Shown: one piece after another, positions 31,277 to 41,795 of the stretch
Layout: each line of letters begins with the position of its first letter
How positions within the stretch are numbered: position 1 is the first letter of the stretch
Assembly: GCF_001661345.1 (NCBI RefSeq)
Contig: NW_017962913.1
Span: 129,428 to 193,427 of the forward strand
Direction of reading: 5' to 3'
Length of the DNA: 64,000 nt
From: Ascoidea rubescens DSM 1968
Lineage: Eukaryota; Ascomycota; Saccharomycetes; Ascoideales; Ascoideaceae
Program-made: the position numbers and the translations under genes
The notes under the pieces: model-generated
What the model was told of the DNA's origin: nothing
Seen by the model: only the letters and a program-made list of their open reading frames with translations
Database searches by the model: none

Positions 31277-32398
31277 ATGACAATCATCCTCAACGACACC
31301 CGTATTCCTATTTGGCTCGACTGTGATCCCGGCCACGATGACGCCTTGGCTATCATTTTGGCCTGTTTCCATCCTTCACTTAATCTCGTCGGTATCTCAA
31401 CTGTCCATGGAAACACCTCTCTCAAAAACACAACCTCCAACGCTTTAACACTACTATCCATTCTTGACAAAGCAGTCCAGGTTCCGGTGTTCTCTGGTGC
31501 TACCCATCCTTTAATAAAAGAAGAAAATCTCGTCACCACTGCTGATTACATTCATGGTAAATCTGGTTTGGACGGTTCCGACCTATTCTTAAAAATCAAA
31601 CATGATATCCACAATCTAACCTCTCCAAAATCCGACAACATTAATGATACTCTTTTCAATTTAAATCAAACAATAGACCTCTATCAAGATAAGTTGGTCT
31701 TAATAGCAACTGGTCCTTTAACCAATTTGGCTTTATTATTTCAAATGTACCCACAATCGATAAATAAAATTAACAAAATTTCTATTATGGGTGGAAGTAT
31801 TGGTTTTGGAAATAAAACTCCCTTTGCCGAATTCAACTTTTGGTGCGATCCCTTAGCCACTGCAAAAATTTTTAATAACTCTCAAATCCATGATAAAATC
31901 TTACTAGCTCCTTTGAACATTACTCATACTCTCTTGGTCACAAAAGATGTCTTGAAAAATATTCTAAAACCTCAAAACTCACCAATTTCCTCCGGTTCTT
32001 CTAGTTCTTCTAGTTCTTCCAATTTTAGAAAAATGATCTATGATTTGCTAACTTTTTTTGCAAAAACTAATGAAGCGGAACAAAATTGGTTTGACGGTCC
32101 TCCCTTACATGATCCACTAGCTATAGCTCTTGTCTTAAATTTCTTCCAAAAAGATAATGTCTCTGTAAAGGATCCCTCAAGTTTAAACAACTATAATTTG
32201 AATGTCAATTTTAATTGTTGTAAAGTGCGTTCTATCTCTCATGGCCTACAAAAGGGAATGATTCAAATACTTCAAGATAATATTCCACATGGAAATGGTG
32301 TAATGATAGCTGAATCTTTAAACATTGATGCATTTTGGAAAATTCTTTACGACGTTATTGATTTAGCTGATAATGTCTCTCCAGCTAATATCCTCTAA
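31277..32398 (+). CDS. URH1: Uridine/ribonucleoside hydrolase
   Basis: 373 residues; I start at ATG 31277 because the nucleoside-hydrolase fold begins there. The hallmark Ca2+-binding DCDPGHDDA puts Asp15, Asp17, Asp21 and Asp22 in place. Further family blocks are ISTVHGNTSLKNTTSNAL, LIATGPLTNLALLF, IMGGSIGFGNKTPFAEFNFWCDPLAT and HDPLAIALVL. It cleaves uridine (and, in yeast, nicotinamide riboside) to base plus ribose in salvage. Slightly longer than S. cerevisiae Urh1 (340), partly through a Ser-rich loop at about residues 236-246. It is convergent with MLH3. Confidence 0.93.
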   Translation: MTIILNDTRIPIWLDCDPGHDDALAIILACFHPSLNLVGISTVHGNTSLKNTTSNALTLLSILDKAVQVPVFSGATHPLIKEENLVTTADYIHGKSGLDGSDLFLKIKHDIHNLTSPKSDNINDTLFNLNQTIDLYQDKLVLIATGPLTNLALLFQMYPQSINKINKISIMGGSIGFGNKTPFAEFNFWCDPLATAKIFNNSQIHDKILLAPLNITHTLLVTKDVLKNILKPQNSPISSGSSSSSSSSNFRKMIYDLLTFFAKTNEAEQNWFDGPPLHDPLAIALVLNFFQKDNVSVKDPSSLNNYNLNVNFNCCKVRSISHGLQKGMIQILQDNIPHGNGVMIAESLNIDAFWKILYDVIDLADNVSPANIL

Positions 32399-32642
32399 CT
32401 AATAATTTTTAATTCATAATGTCCAATCATCTTTGCATTTCTCTGATGTTTTTGTTTTCTTTTTAATCTTTCTTTGTTTTTATTAATGACCTTTTTGCCC
32501 CGTTAGTTTTGTTTTTATTTCAATTAGTGACTTCTTTAGGTTTTAAATTTTTTTTCTTATTATTACTATTTTATATTATTTTATTTTATCATATTTTATC
32601 ATATTATATACTTAATATCACTAATGCCTAATTAATAAACTC

Positions 32643-35303
32643 CTATAATAAACTAATCTTACCGTATATATCATCTACAACTAAATAATCACCACCACCA
32701 TTCTCATCATTATTCGTGTTCTGAGTATTTCCTCTACTCTCACCCAAATATGCGATAGGAACAATTGTAGGTCTTCCATGTGCACATTGAAATGGTAGTT
32801 TGCAATATCCAAGTTTATTTATTAAAATCTCACATTCCTCAACCAATAGTTTATCCCCAAACATAACTGATCCTCGACATGCTTTAGAATTAAGACATTC
32901 AATAATCACTTTAGGTATATATCTCAACTCATTTAACCACTCGTGATTATTATCTTTTTTATCCTTTCTAAAGAATTTCCGGTTTTCGCTTAAATCATAC
33001 CCGTGTTGAATTAAACATCTCTTAATAAACTCCCCATCTTTGTAATTACTTCTTTCAATCAACGTATAAGGTAAATGTGTTATTATGACCTTATTCACAC
33101 TATTATCTTCTCCAGATTCAATTGAAAAATTAAACCCCCAAATATTAAATTCATCCAAATAGTTTAACAATAGATCACTTTCATCAATACAAACCTCAAT
33201 TCTTAATTCTTCTTTCAACTTTATTGACATTTCAAAATCTTTATCGTTCATTCTTTCAACAAAATCGCAAAATATCTCCTCAACCTTAATTCTCTCATCA
33301 CAAGCATGTTGATCAACAATTAATAATATTGATGAGTTTAGTGTTGTTAATATAAATTTATTGTCCACTTGAGATATTACTTTTAATTTAGCAATATCTT
33401 CTCTACTTAGTTTAAAATTTTTTAAATTAATTTCATTTCTGCCTATCTTATTATCGAAAAATTCTGATGTGTAAGCTGTTTTATAATTTATTTTCAAAAT
33501 AGAATTGTCATTTCCATAGTCATCAAAACAATGATGAGATTTTTTATGACATTTGGATTTTTTCATAATTTCAACCAAGCTACTTTTAGATTCACCATAA
33601 CAATTATTTATCAATTTATCATTACCTTTAAACCCAAATTCAAATTTGGATAAGAAAGGCCTCAAAAATAAAGAATTATTAGGATTCGAATTATCCCATC
33701 GACCATTTATTTCCTTAATATTAATTCTTCCTGTTTTAATTTTGGAATTTAAAAATAAACTGGCTGACTTCTTATTTACTTTTTGATTCAAAAGTTTTAT
33801 ATGCTTTGTCGTATCATTTTGTTCTAAATTTATATTCTCGTCATTATAATCATCAATATTAGAAATATTATCTTTTGTATTTTTAAAGTTGATATCAAGA
33901 GTATCTTCGAATTTCCGCTTCAAATTGATTCTATTAGAATCAGTATTATTAATACTACTACTTTTGCTAGTAGTTCCTCCAATATTCTTTTCATTGCCCT
34001 TTTCATTATTACTTTTATTGCTGTTCAATGTAAAACCATGCTCAGATAAGAAAGTTTTTAACAATTTTAAAATAATTGGGTTAATTGATTTAAAATGAGC
34101 AGAATTATAAATCAACTTTGAAGGATCTTGAATCAAATCAGATATCGAGTTTTCACATTCGATTTTAATAATGAAAACTGGATATCTTGAAAAAGGCTTT
34201 GTAATTGAGTTTAAGGTTTTCTTATAGTATTTATAAGGACTCTTTATTTTTTGTGGAGATAATTGTTTTAAACTGCTAGAATTAAAATAAGGTTGCAAGT
34301 ATTGAAAAGAATTGTAACCAAAATCAGATGATTTAAAAACTTGATTAATTGTATTAAATAATTGATTATTACTATCGATTCTTCTATTATTTATAAATAT
34401 AAATTGATATTTTTTAGATTGAGAAGGAATGGTTGAAATAATTCCACTCAATTTATAAGATTTAGATTCAGTAGATAAAAATTCATAATTATTCTTTATT
34501 GAAATTCCATAAACAGAATTTAAAATTTGGATCATATTAGTAGAGTTATCTAACAAATTTGGAGCTCCATTTGAGCAAGAAGCTGAATACAAAGGGGGTA
34601 AAATAGCTTTTGTAATTAAGAAATTTGGATATAGTTTAATTTTCAATTGAACATTTGGGTTTAAAACTGAAATTTGAAGAATGCTCAATCTAATTTGATC
34701 TAGAACTTTTAGCAAAGATAACCGAGAAAGTTGTGATTGTCTAACAGGTAAATTAAAGAAAAGATTATTGACTATGACTATAGTTCCAGAGGTTTTCAAA
34801 TCGAGATTTATTGGTATTTGGTATTGATTTTTATAGAGCTTATTCAAAAATTTGATATTAGTCAAATTTAAATGATTAAACATTTTAACATTTTCAATCA
34901 CTGGGTTATGGTTATTTATAGACTTTATAAAAATTGAATTGTATTCTTGAGTTTTGGAGATAATATGAAAAGATTCAGTAATCTTTGAAATTGAAAATAA
35001 CGATTCGCCTCTAAAGCCAAAAGTCTTTAAAGATTTCATGTCATTAATATCATTAGAAGTAAGCTTTGAAGTTAGAAATCTTTTTGAACAAATTAGGTTC
35101 AAATCATCAGGATTTATTCCAGATCCATTGTCTTTGATGATAAAACTAAAATTATCCAAATCAACGATAGCCTCAATCTTTGTTGATTGTGAATCAATGC
35201 TGTTTTCAATGATTTCTTTAATTGCTATTGGAACAGATGTTATAATAGTTTCTGATTTCAATAACGATAGCACCTGGTTATCCAACAAGCTTAACTGACC
35301 CAT
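32643..35303 (-). CDS. MLH3: MutL homologue Mlh3, meiotic crossover/mismatch repair endonuclease subunit
   Basis: 886 residues; ATG 35303. The N-terminal GHKL ATPase shows KEIIENSIDS (Glu30, Asn34, Asp37), KDNGSGI and KTFGFRGESL. The middle is a low-complexity Asn/Lys linker. The C-terminal endonuclease domain has DQHACDERIKVE beginning at Asp664, the ACRGSVMFGD block and FQCAHGRPTIVPI. That metal motif and the Ala in the CAHGRP box fit Mlh3 rather than Pms1 or Mlh1. Mlh1-Mlh3 nicks double Holliday junctions to give meiotic crossovers and helps repair insertion/deletion loops. It is longer than S. cerevisiae Mlh3 (715), because of the linker. It is divergent from NOG2. Confidence 0.92.
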   Translation of the reverse strand: MGQLSLLDNQVLSLLKSETIITSVPIAIKEIIENSIDSQSTKIEAIVDLDNFSFIIKDNGSGINPDDLNLICSKRFLTSKLTSNDINDMKSLKTFGFRGESLFSISKITESFHIISKTQEYNSIFIKSINNHNPVIENVKMFNHLNLTNIKFLNKLYKNQYQIPINLDLKTSGTIVIVNNLFFNLPVRQSQLSRLSLLKVLDQIRLSILQISVLNPNVQLKIKLYPNFLITKAILPPLYSASCSNGAPNLLDNSTNMIQILNSVYGISIKNNYEFLSTESKSYKLSGIISTIPSQSKKYQFIFINNRRIDSNNQLFNTINQVFKSSDFGYNSFQYLQPYFNSSSLKQLSPQKIKSPYKYYKKTLNSITKPFSRYPVFIIKIECENSISDLIQDPSKLIYNSAHFKSINPIILKLLKTFLSEHGFTLNSNKSNNEKGNEKNIGGTTSKSSSINNTDSNRINLKRKFEDTLDINFKNTKDNISNIDDYNDENINLEQNDTTKHIKLLNQKVNKKSASLFLNSKIKTGRINIKEINGRWDNSNPNNSLFLRPFLSKFEFGFKGNDKLINNCYGESKSSLVEIMKKSKCHKKSHHCFDDYGNDNSILKINYKTAYTSEFFDNKIGRNEINLKNFKLSREDIAKLKVISQVDNKFILTTLNSSILLIVDQHACDERIKVEEIFCDFVERMNDKDFEMSIKLKEELRIEVCIDESDLLLNYLDEFNIWGFNFSIESGEDNSVNKVIITHLPYTLIERSNYKDGEFIKRCLIQHGYDLSENRKFFRKDKKDNNHEWLNELRYIPKVIIECLNSKACRGSVMFGDKLLVEECEILINKLGYCKLPFQCAHGRPTIVPIAYLGESRGNTQNTNNDENGGGDYLVVDDIYGKISLL

Positions 35304-35730
35304 GAAAACAGAAAATTGCTGATTTCAATCTCTTCATTTAATGACTGGTAATTGAACAATAAAAGCAACAATAGCGATTCCTTTGTGTAATTTGAAAGAA
35401 AACAGCTCTATTGTCGATATTTTGGGAATTGAGAACTGAGAATCGAGAAATTGGATTTTGTGTTCGAGCCCTAATACCACTTGACCATGGATTGGGATTC
35501 AATGTACTTTGATGCAATATTTAAAACCACTTTGATGGATATTTTCAATCCCATTAGGACTTTGGAATATTTTTTTGCTCAAAAACTTAAAATCATCTAA
35601 ATTGCATTTAAAAAAAAATTTTCAATTTTATAATATTTCAGTTTCAAACAGACAATTTTTGAAGGCTTTTTCAGAAAATTGATTTCTAGTATTATTGTAT
35701 TATACCAATATAGAGATATAATAATTTAAG
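35304..35730. promoter_or_regulatory. Divergent MLH3-NOG2 promoter
   Basis: AT-rich, without the GC island seen at other divergent promoters. An AAAAATTTT core followed by CA (RRPE-like) lies at about 35614-35624, roughly 110 bases before the NOG2 ATG. A B-box-like GTTCGAGCCC at about 35463 has no matching A-box or cloverleaf, so it is not a tRNA. Confidence 0.5.
35614..35624. promoter_or_regulatory. RRPE-like element upstream of NOG2
   Basis: AAAAATTTTCA, which matches the core of the ribosomal RNA processing element found upstream of ribosome-biogenesis genes in yeasts. The position and target gene fit; poly-A/T context makes chance occurrence possible. Confidence 0.4.
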
Positions 35731-37404
35731 ATGGGGAATTTGAAAAAAGAGAAAAATAGAAAAATAAGGGAGAATGCTTCATCAAAATCTCCAAATTTTT
35801 CTAATGTTAAAGTTAAAGGTGAAAATTTTTATAGAAATGCCAAAAAGACGAAATTATTAAACATGTATAAAGCAGATGCAAAAGTATTACAAAGTAAAGA
35901 AATCCCTGTTGCCAGAGTTGATCCAAATCGGAAATGGTTTAATAATACTAGAGTTATTTCGCAAGATGCTTTAGATCATTTTAGAGAAGCGATTAGCTCT
36001 AAATTAAATGGAGAAAATAATAGTTATAATGTTTTATTAAAGAGAAATAAATTGCCGTTAAGTTTATTGAATGAGAGTGGCAATAGTATTAATTTTGATC
36101 CCGATTCAACGGCTAGAAAGGATTTAATGACCAATGATATTAAAAGCAAAAATGATCCCAATAATAATAGTAAAAAAAATTTGATATTGAGTAAAAAAAA
36201 TAGTAATTTAAAATTTTCTGATTTAAATGAGTTGATAAATCAAACAGATGGAGATAATAAATCATTCCAAGAGAAAATTGAAATCAATCAAACATTGGGA
36301 TTAATGAATAAGTATGATGATTTTGAAAATTTATCAAATGAAGCAAGAGATGCGATATTCAGTAAAGGGCAATCTAAGAGAATATGGAATGAATTATACA
36401 AAGTGATTGATTCATCAGATGTTGTTATTCAAGTATTGGATGCAAGAGATCCCATGGGTACTCGTTGTAAAACTGTTGAAAGATATATGAAAACGGAAAC
36501 ACCACATAAACATTTGATCTTTGTTTTGAATAAATGTGATTTAATTCCAACATGGTGTGCAGCAGCTTGGGTAAAACATTTATCTAAGGACTTTCCCACA
36601 TTGGCATTTCATGCATCGATTAAGAATTCATTTGGTAAGGGTTCATTAATTCAGTTATTAAGACAATTTTCTCAATTACATTCAGATAGAAAACAGATTT
36701 CAATTGGGTTTATTGGATATCCAAATGTGGGTAAGTCATCTATAATAAATACATTAAGAAATAAAAAGGTGTGTACAGTTGCTCCAATTCCTGGTGAGAC
36801 TAAAGTTTGGCAATATATCACATTGACAAAAAGAATTTTTTTAATTGATTGTCCAGGTATTGTTCCTCCATCGCTAAATGATACCGAGGAAGATTTGTTG
36901 TTTAGAAGTGTAGTAAGAGTGGAAAATGTTTCTAACCCTGATCAATATATTGATGGCGTATTGAAAAGATGCAAGACAACACATTTAGAGAGAACCTATG
37001 AGGTTAAAGATTGGGATAATGATTCCAAAATATTTATGGAAAAAATCGGCAAGAAAGCAGGAAAATTGCTTAAAGGTGGAGAAGTTGATTTCCATGGTGT
37101 TGCAATTAAAGTGATAAATGATTTTTTAAGAGGAAAAATTCCATGGTTTGTGCCTCCTCCAGAAGATGAAAATAGTTCTGCCAATAGAAAGAGAAAATTG
37201 GAAGATAGGAAGTCTATAGAAGACGATACAAAGAAGCAGAAAACGCAGCCCATACAGTCGCCAGCTGAAACAAAAGTGCAGACCCAGAGTGAAGGAAGTC
37301 AGCAGAGTGTAGTAAACACTTCAGAAGAAACAGAAGAAACAGAAGAAAAAGAAGAAGCAGAAGAAGCAGAGGATGGAGAGGAATGGAAAGGATTTGACGA
37401 CTAG
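35731..37404 (+). CDS. NOG2: Nucleolar GTPase Nog2 (60S pre-ribosome maturation)
   Basis: 557 residues; ATG 35731. It is a circularly permuted GTPase: G4 NKCD at 267-270 precedes G1 GYPNVGKSS at 329-337, then the G3 box DCPG at 373-376. The N-terminal NGP1 domain is seen in [19 protein letters not shown] and [15 protein letters not shown]. The C-terminal tail is acidic ([20 protein letters not shown]), coded by a GAAGAAGCA-type repeat. It binds late nuclear pre-60S particles where it holds off the export adaptor Nmd3. In S. cerevisiae the gene carries an intron hosting snR191; here the reading frame is uninterrupted. No CTG codon was found on reading the frame. Confidence 0.95.
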   Translation: MGNLKKEKNRKIRENASSKSPNFSNVKVKGENFYRNAKKTKLLNMYKADAKVLQSKEIPVARVDPNRKWFNNTRVISQDALDHFREAISSKLNGENNSYNVLLKRNKLPLSLLNESGNSINFDPDSTARKDLMTNDIKSKNDPNNNSKKNLILSKKNSNLKFSDLNELINQTDGDNKSFQEKIEINQTLGLMNKYDDFENLSNEARDAIFSKGQSKRIWNELYKVIDSSDVVIQVLDARDPMGTRCKTVERYMKTETPHKHLIFVLNKCDLIPTWCAAAWVKHLSKDFPTLAFHASIKNSFGKGSLIQLLRQFSQLHSDRKQISIGFIGYPNVGKSSIINTLRNKKVCTVAPIPGETKVWQYITLTKRIFLIDCPGIVPPSLNDTEEDLLFRSVVRVENVSNPDQYIDGVLKRCKTTHLERTYEVKDWDNDSKIFMEKIGKKAGKLLKGGEVDFHGVAIKVINDFLRGKIPWFVPPPEDENSSANRKRKLEDRKSIEDDTKKQKTQPIQSPAETKVQTQSEGSQQSVVNTSEETEETEEKEEAEEAEDGEEWKGFDD

Positions 37405-37638
37405 AGTAATCTCATAAACGTAATAAGATGCCATTTCGGCTAATCCGAAAAATCCGAGCTTTCGATACGTAGCCACGGACGCACTCTGCATCTGAACGCA
37501 GGCTCTTATATTTGTCCAAATAAGGAAATTCTGTAGATAAGCCGGAAGACGCTCTTTGCCGCGACCGCTCTGCAAGAATCGTTTTGCGGGCCGACGCGAC
37601 GCGACCCGGTGGCAGAAAACGGAGGCAAAGAGTTAGAG
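37405..37638. promoter_or_regulatory. NOG2-SFI1 intergenic region with GC island and inverted repeat
   Basis: A perfect inverted repeat TTTCGG-N5-CCGAAA lies at 37434-37450, 30 bases after the NOG2 stop; it could be a Zn2Cys6-type site (CGG-N5-CCG) or a hairpin at the 3' end. The line 37561-37620 has 39 G/C of 60. A GGAGGCAAA nonamer lies at about 37619-37627, just before the SFI1 ATG. Confidence 0.5.
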
Positions 37639-40600
37639 ATGGTGGAAAAGACCTCAGTGATGAAGAGAGCAGAGAAAGGTTTGGGGCCTTATATCAATTA
37701 TGAGGACGAGAGAAAGAGCTCAGACGACGCTGGCCCTGTGAAGGAGACAAGTGGAAACAAGACTGAGGCTTCTGGTATCACTGACTTGATTCGCAATGAC
37801 AGGTTTTTGTATCTTGCCAGGAACAAAAATGTTCAAAACGACGTGAAAAAGCCCTTGGACTATGACTACAGCGACCAGCAAAGTGATTTGAAGCTAAGTG
37901 AATTTCAGAAAAACATCATTGACTCCAGTTTTCAGAAGATCTTGAGGTTGGACAAAGAGAAGCTGCTGGATGGGCGAAATGAAGTCCCACTGCTGGAGTT
38001 GCCAAAGCTGCTGGTGGCTTCTACAAGTACCGATGATTCAATTGCCCAACAGGATCAACAAGATCACCAAAATCAAGAGTCCCAACAAAATCAACCAATT
38101 AAAAAGAATCAGGCAATTCATGGAGATCGCCCACAGCTCTTTTTAAGCTCTATTCTTCAGAGAAATCAAAGGTTTCGTAGCAATCCAGGTTCAGTTGATA
38201 AAAAAACCAAAGTCAAGTATCTCGATTCAAGAAAACATCAATTGATATTCAAAAAGCCTTTATATCCCTTTTCAATTAAGGATTTTAATTGCAAATTGAC
38301 AAAAGTGTTATCCTTTGATCAATTTCAGTACCACAATCAATTATCCTTGAGCAATAGTGATATCAATAATCAAAATTGTTTTAATAATGAAAAAGTTGAT
38401 GTCAAATTTCTATTCATTCCAAATAAAAATGATCTTTCATTTTATAGAGAAATATGCGATCTATTATATTATTTCATTAAACTTGATTTAGAACCAACCT
38501 CTATTCATGAATTTCCTGAAATCTTATACTTTTATATTTCAATCTTAATGAATTCCTTTATTGATCCAATTCAAGATCAAATTATTTCCTACTTGATTAA
38601 TTTTTTAAAAAAATTTAAAGATAATAATCAATTAACTTGGCCTGCTTATTTACAATACATTTCAAGAATTTTTAATTTAAATTTATTGGCTCACATATAT
38701 CCTTATGATTCAATTTTTTTAAACAATCTATTATCTAACCCTGAAATTTCCATCAATAATCATACAACAATTAGTTCCTCTATTTCCACAAGCATCGATG
38801 ATAATAAATTTTCAATCTCTTATTATACTAAAACTTCTCACAATCTATCTGATAATATCTTAAAGGTTAACATTAACCAGTTATCGAAACCAATTAAATT
38901 AGCAATCTTTAATTATAATCAATATCTTAAATTAATAACCCCAATTTATCATCATTGGAAAAATTCTTTCATTTTGTTTAAAAACTTATCAACACATAAA
39001 AAAAATATGTCCGTCTTTTATTTTTATAAAACTTTTTATTTTAAATATAATAAATTAAAAAAATTAAAATTCATATCAAACAAATACTATAATTATACCC
39101 TATTAAAATTTTATTTTTCTCATTGGCATAGCCGGTTTTCAAAAATTCAAATCTTAAATATGAATTCTATATTTCACTATCAATTATCTTTAAAGGAAAA
39201 ATTCTTAAGATTTAAATGGATCGATAAATATAATTTTTATAAAAACGTTGAAATCGAAGGTATTGAACTCTTGAATCTATCCAAAAAAAGATCCTACTTC
39301 TACAAGATTTACCAAATCTATAAGATTAATTCAGCTATCAAAAAATTCAATCATATATCAAACTCAAATCTCCAAAAATATTATTTTAATAATTGGAAAT
39401 CAAAATCTGAAAAAATTAGAAAGTTGAATAACGATGTAACATTAATTGAATTAGCTATTGTTGCTGGCTCTTATTATATCAAATGGGCTCATAAATCCAA
39501 TCAACTAAATACCAGAAGAAAAAATTTTGTTGATAAAAAAAATTATAACTTGAAATTAAAATATTTCGAAAAATTAAAATATCATTTGAAGCTAGCCAAA
39601 ATTAAGAATAAAGTTATTCATAATATTAATTTAATTTTTAAAAAATATTATTTTAATGAAATTTTAATGAAAAGATTTCAAGAAAGAAAAATTTTAAGTG
39701 ATTATCTTAATAAAAGTCCATTAAATTATAACCTTAAAAAAAAATATTTCAACAATTGGCATGACTCTTTAGTATTGAATTTAGCAGCAAATTTTTACTA
39801 TAATAAAAATTTGAAAAAAAAGATTTTTCAACAATGGAGATTAAAATCTATTTATTTGCAAATAAATAAATATTATAATTTCAAATTATTAAAAAACTAT
39901 TTTCAAGTATGGAAAACAAATAAATCCTTCTCTATGATTATAAGATCAACAAATAAAAAAATACTCCAGGAAAAATATAGCATTTGGGTCAATAAATGTA
40001 CTACTCGACTAGAAGATAATGCTAAGGCATTGCAAATTTGCAATTATTTTAAATTAATACGATATTATAATTGTTGGTATAATTATTTCATAAAATTACA
40101 AGATGATAAAAAAAAAGCTGATATGATTTATTTAAAAAGCTTTCTTAAAAACCGGATGATAAATAATGTTATTAATAAAACTCAAGAATTGGGTAATAAT
40201 AGATTAATAATTGAAAGCAAAAAAAAATTTCGATTAAAGGATTATTATTTGAAAATTTGGGTTTTGACTTTTAGGAAAAAAATGGTGGAAAGATTAGCAA
40301 CTCGAAAATTTTATATTAAATGGAAGAGCAAAAGTGAAGATTTATATGAAATGAACTATTATACTGTAATGTATTATAATAAACAATTGATAAAGGATGT
40401 GATGTTTCAATGGTATTCTAAAAGTGCCAGGTATCAAATTAGTGAATTCGAAAGTCAAAAACATTACAATAAACAATTGATTGAAAAATATTATAATTAC
40501 ATTTTAAGTAAAAGAGAAAATTTAATAGAGTTGAATTATCGTTTAGAAGAATTTGATTTCCAAATAATTGAAAAATATTTACAGAAATGGAAATTATTAT

Positions 40601-41394
40601 ATTTAAAAGTTAGAGCAAAGAACGATTCGTTTAAACGACTTATGAAAACATGGAATAAAAATAAGTTAAGAGGTTTACTTTCTCTTTGGATTGCAAGGTA
40701 CAAAGAGAGGATGAGAGATAAAGAAGAGATTTTAGGTGATATTCCGGGTGAAATAAATGGAGAAGAGATTAATGATGACGATGATTATGGTGAGGGCAAT
40801 CATTCACCTACTGAAGATAAAAAAAACAGATTAAAACAACAATTTCGACATGTTTCATCTAATTCCTATCACTCTACACCATATTTGAACAATAAAATTA
40901 AAAGTATCAGTCCATTAAAGCCAGCAATAGAAAACGGTTTAAATTTCATGAAAAATACCAATAATAACAGTCGTTCTAATTCCAATTTGAACAATTTTAG
41001 ACCTAAGACTCCTAATAATACAGTCAGATTTAAAGATATTTCTAAAAGCTTGACTTTGACTCCAAGATCGATTTTGCGACAAAATAAAAAAATTGAGGGG
41101 CTCAAGAATTATTATCGAAAAGGAAATGCTAATGATTCTATATTAAAAGCTGGTAATAGTTCTCGAACAATGGTGAATAACAATAGTATTCTAACCAATA
41201 GTGGGTTTGATAATGTTAATTCACCAATTATAAATGATAGTAGTATCAATCATAATATATTTGATAGAACAGGAGCCAGCGAAATGACAATTCGAAATAA
41301 ATCAAATGGAAGCTTGAAAATGAATCGGAGCTTCAATGTTACGCCAATGATTGATCGAAATAAGATTTTTTTTTCAAGGAATCAAAATAAATAG
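37639..41394 (+). CDS. SFI1: Centrin-binding spindle pole body half-bridge protein Sfi1
   Basis: 1251 residues from ATG 37639. At least fifteen Sfi1-type repeats, each with an invariant Trp in a basic amphipathic helix (for example NWKSKSEKIRK, QWRLKSIYL, KWKSKSEDLYE, LWIARYKERM), run from about residue 439 to 1020. These would bind centrin/Cdc31 and form the long filament of the half-bridge needed for spindle pole duplication. The C-terminal ~220 residues are disordered, with several Ser/Thr-Pro sites (LTPRS, PKTPN, STPYL, VTPMI), as expected for Cdk control of bridge licensing. The N-terminal ~130 codons are GC-rich and carry three CTG-CTG pairs, unusual for this window. Confidence 0.93.
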   Translation: MVEKTSVMKRAEKGLGPYINYEDERKSSDDAGPVKETSGNKTEASGITDLIRNDRFLYLARNKNVQNDVKKPLDYDYSDQQSDLKLSEFQKNIIDSSFQKILRLDKEKLLDGRNEVPLLELPKLLVASTSTDDSIAQQDQQDHQNQESQQNQPIKKNQAIHGDRPQLFLSSILQRNQRFRSNPGSVDKKTKVKYLDSRKHQLIFKKPLYPFSIKDFNCKLTKVLSFDQFQYHNQLSLSNSDINNQNCFNNEKVDVKFLFIPNKNDLSFYREICDLLYYFIKLDLEPTSIHEFPEILYFYISILMNSFIDPIQDQIISYLINFLKKFKDNNQLTWPAYLQYISRIFNLNLLAHIYPYDSIFLNNLLSNPEISINNHTTISSSISTSIDDNKFSISYYTKTSHNLSDNILKVNINQLSKPIKLAIFNYNQYLKLITPIYHHWKNSFILFKNLSTHKKNMSVFYFYKTFYFKYNKLKKLKFISNKYYNYTLLKFYFSHWHSRFSKIQILNMNSIFHYQLSLKEKFLRFKWIDKYNFYKNVEIEGIELLNLSKKRSYFYKIYQIYKINSAIKKFNHISNSNLQKYYFNNWKSKSEKIRKLNNDVTLIELAIVAGSYYIKWAHKSNQLNTRRKNFVDKKNYNLKLKYFEKLKYHLKLAKIKNKVIHNINLIFKKYYFNEILMKRFQERKILSDYLNKSPLNYNLKKKYFNNWHDSLVLNLAANFYYNKNLKKKIFQQWRLKSIYLQINKYYNFKLLKNYFQVWKTNKSFSMIIRSTNKKILQEKYSIWVNKCTTRLEDNAKALQICNYFKLIRYYNCWYNYFIKLQDDKKKADMIYLKSFLKNRMINNVINKTQELGNNRLIIESKKKFRLKDYYLKIWVLTFRKKMVERLATRKFYIKWKSKSEDLYEMNYYTVMYYNKQLIKDVMFQWYSKSARYQISEFESQKHYNKQLIEKYYNYILSKRENLIELNYRLEEFDFQIIEKYLQKWKLLYLKVRAKNDSFKRLMKTWNKNKLRGLLSLWIARYKERMRDKEEILGDIPGEINGEEINDDDDYGEGNHSPTEDKKNRLKQQFRHVSSNSYHSTPYLNNKIKSISPLKPAIENGLNFMKNTNNNSRSNSNLNNFRPKTPNNTVRFKDISKSLTLTPRSILRQNKKIEGLKNYYRKGNANDSILKAGNSSRTMVNNNSILTNSGFDNVNSPIINDSSINHNIFDRTGASEMTIRNKSNGSLKMNRSFNVTPMIDRNKIFFSRNQNK

Positions 41395-41795
41395 TTTATA
41401 TAAACTACAGAACTGGCATGATTAGTAGGTACTACTGATGGTATTTGGGAGTTGATTGTAGTTTTCACGTTGTAGGTGGGTATAAGTAGTGATAAGCAAG
41501 AAACAAAAACAAAGTTAAAATTGATTGAAATAGTGGCATGAAAGTGATCAAGAAAAAACAAAACCAGATTACAAAACAAAAAAAACACATTGATATTTGC
41601 TAAATATATATTATAAGATATAGATTGGAAAAACCGAGATAAAGTATTTTCTTTTTCTTTTTCTTTTTTCTTTTCCTTTTCCTTTTGCTTTTCTTTTAAC
41701 TCAATCAGTGTAATTTAATTGTTCAGAAGTAAAAAAAACAAAAAAAACTCGTATATAATAGTTATAAAAAATCAAGATACTTGAAGGAAAGGAAA
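41395..41795. other. Convergent intergenic region SFI1 / SMT3
   Basis: AT-rich, with a polypyrimidine TTTTCTTTTC-type tract at about 41649-41697 that lies 3' of SMT3. No gene seen. Confidence 0.5.

Noticed and set aside
35455-35480. B-box-like GTTCGAGCCC suggesting a tRNA
   Set aside because: No A-box at the right distance and no cloverleaf can be drawn from the flanking AT-rich sequence.
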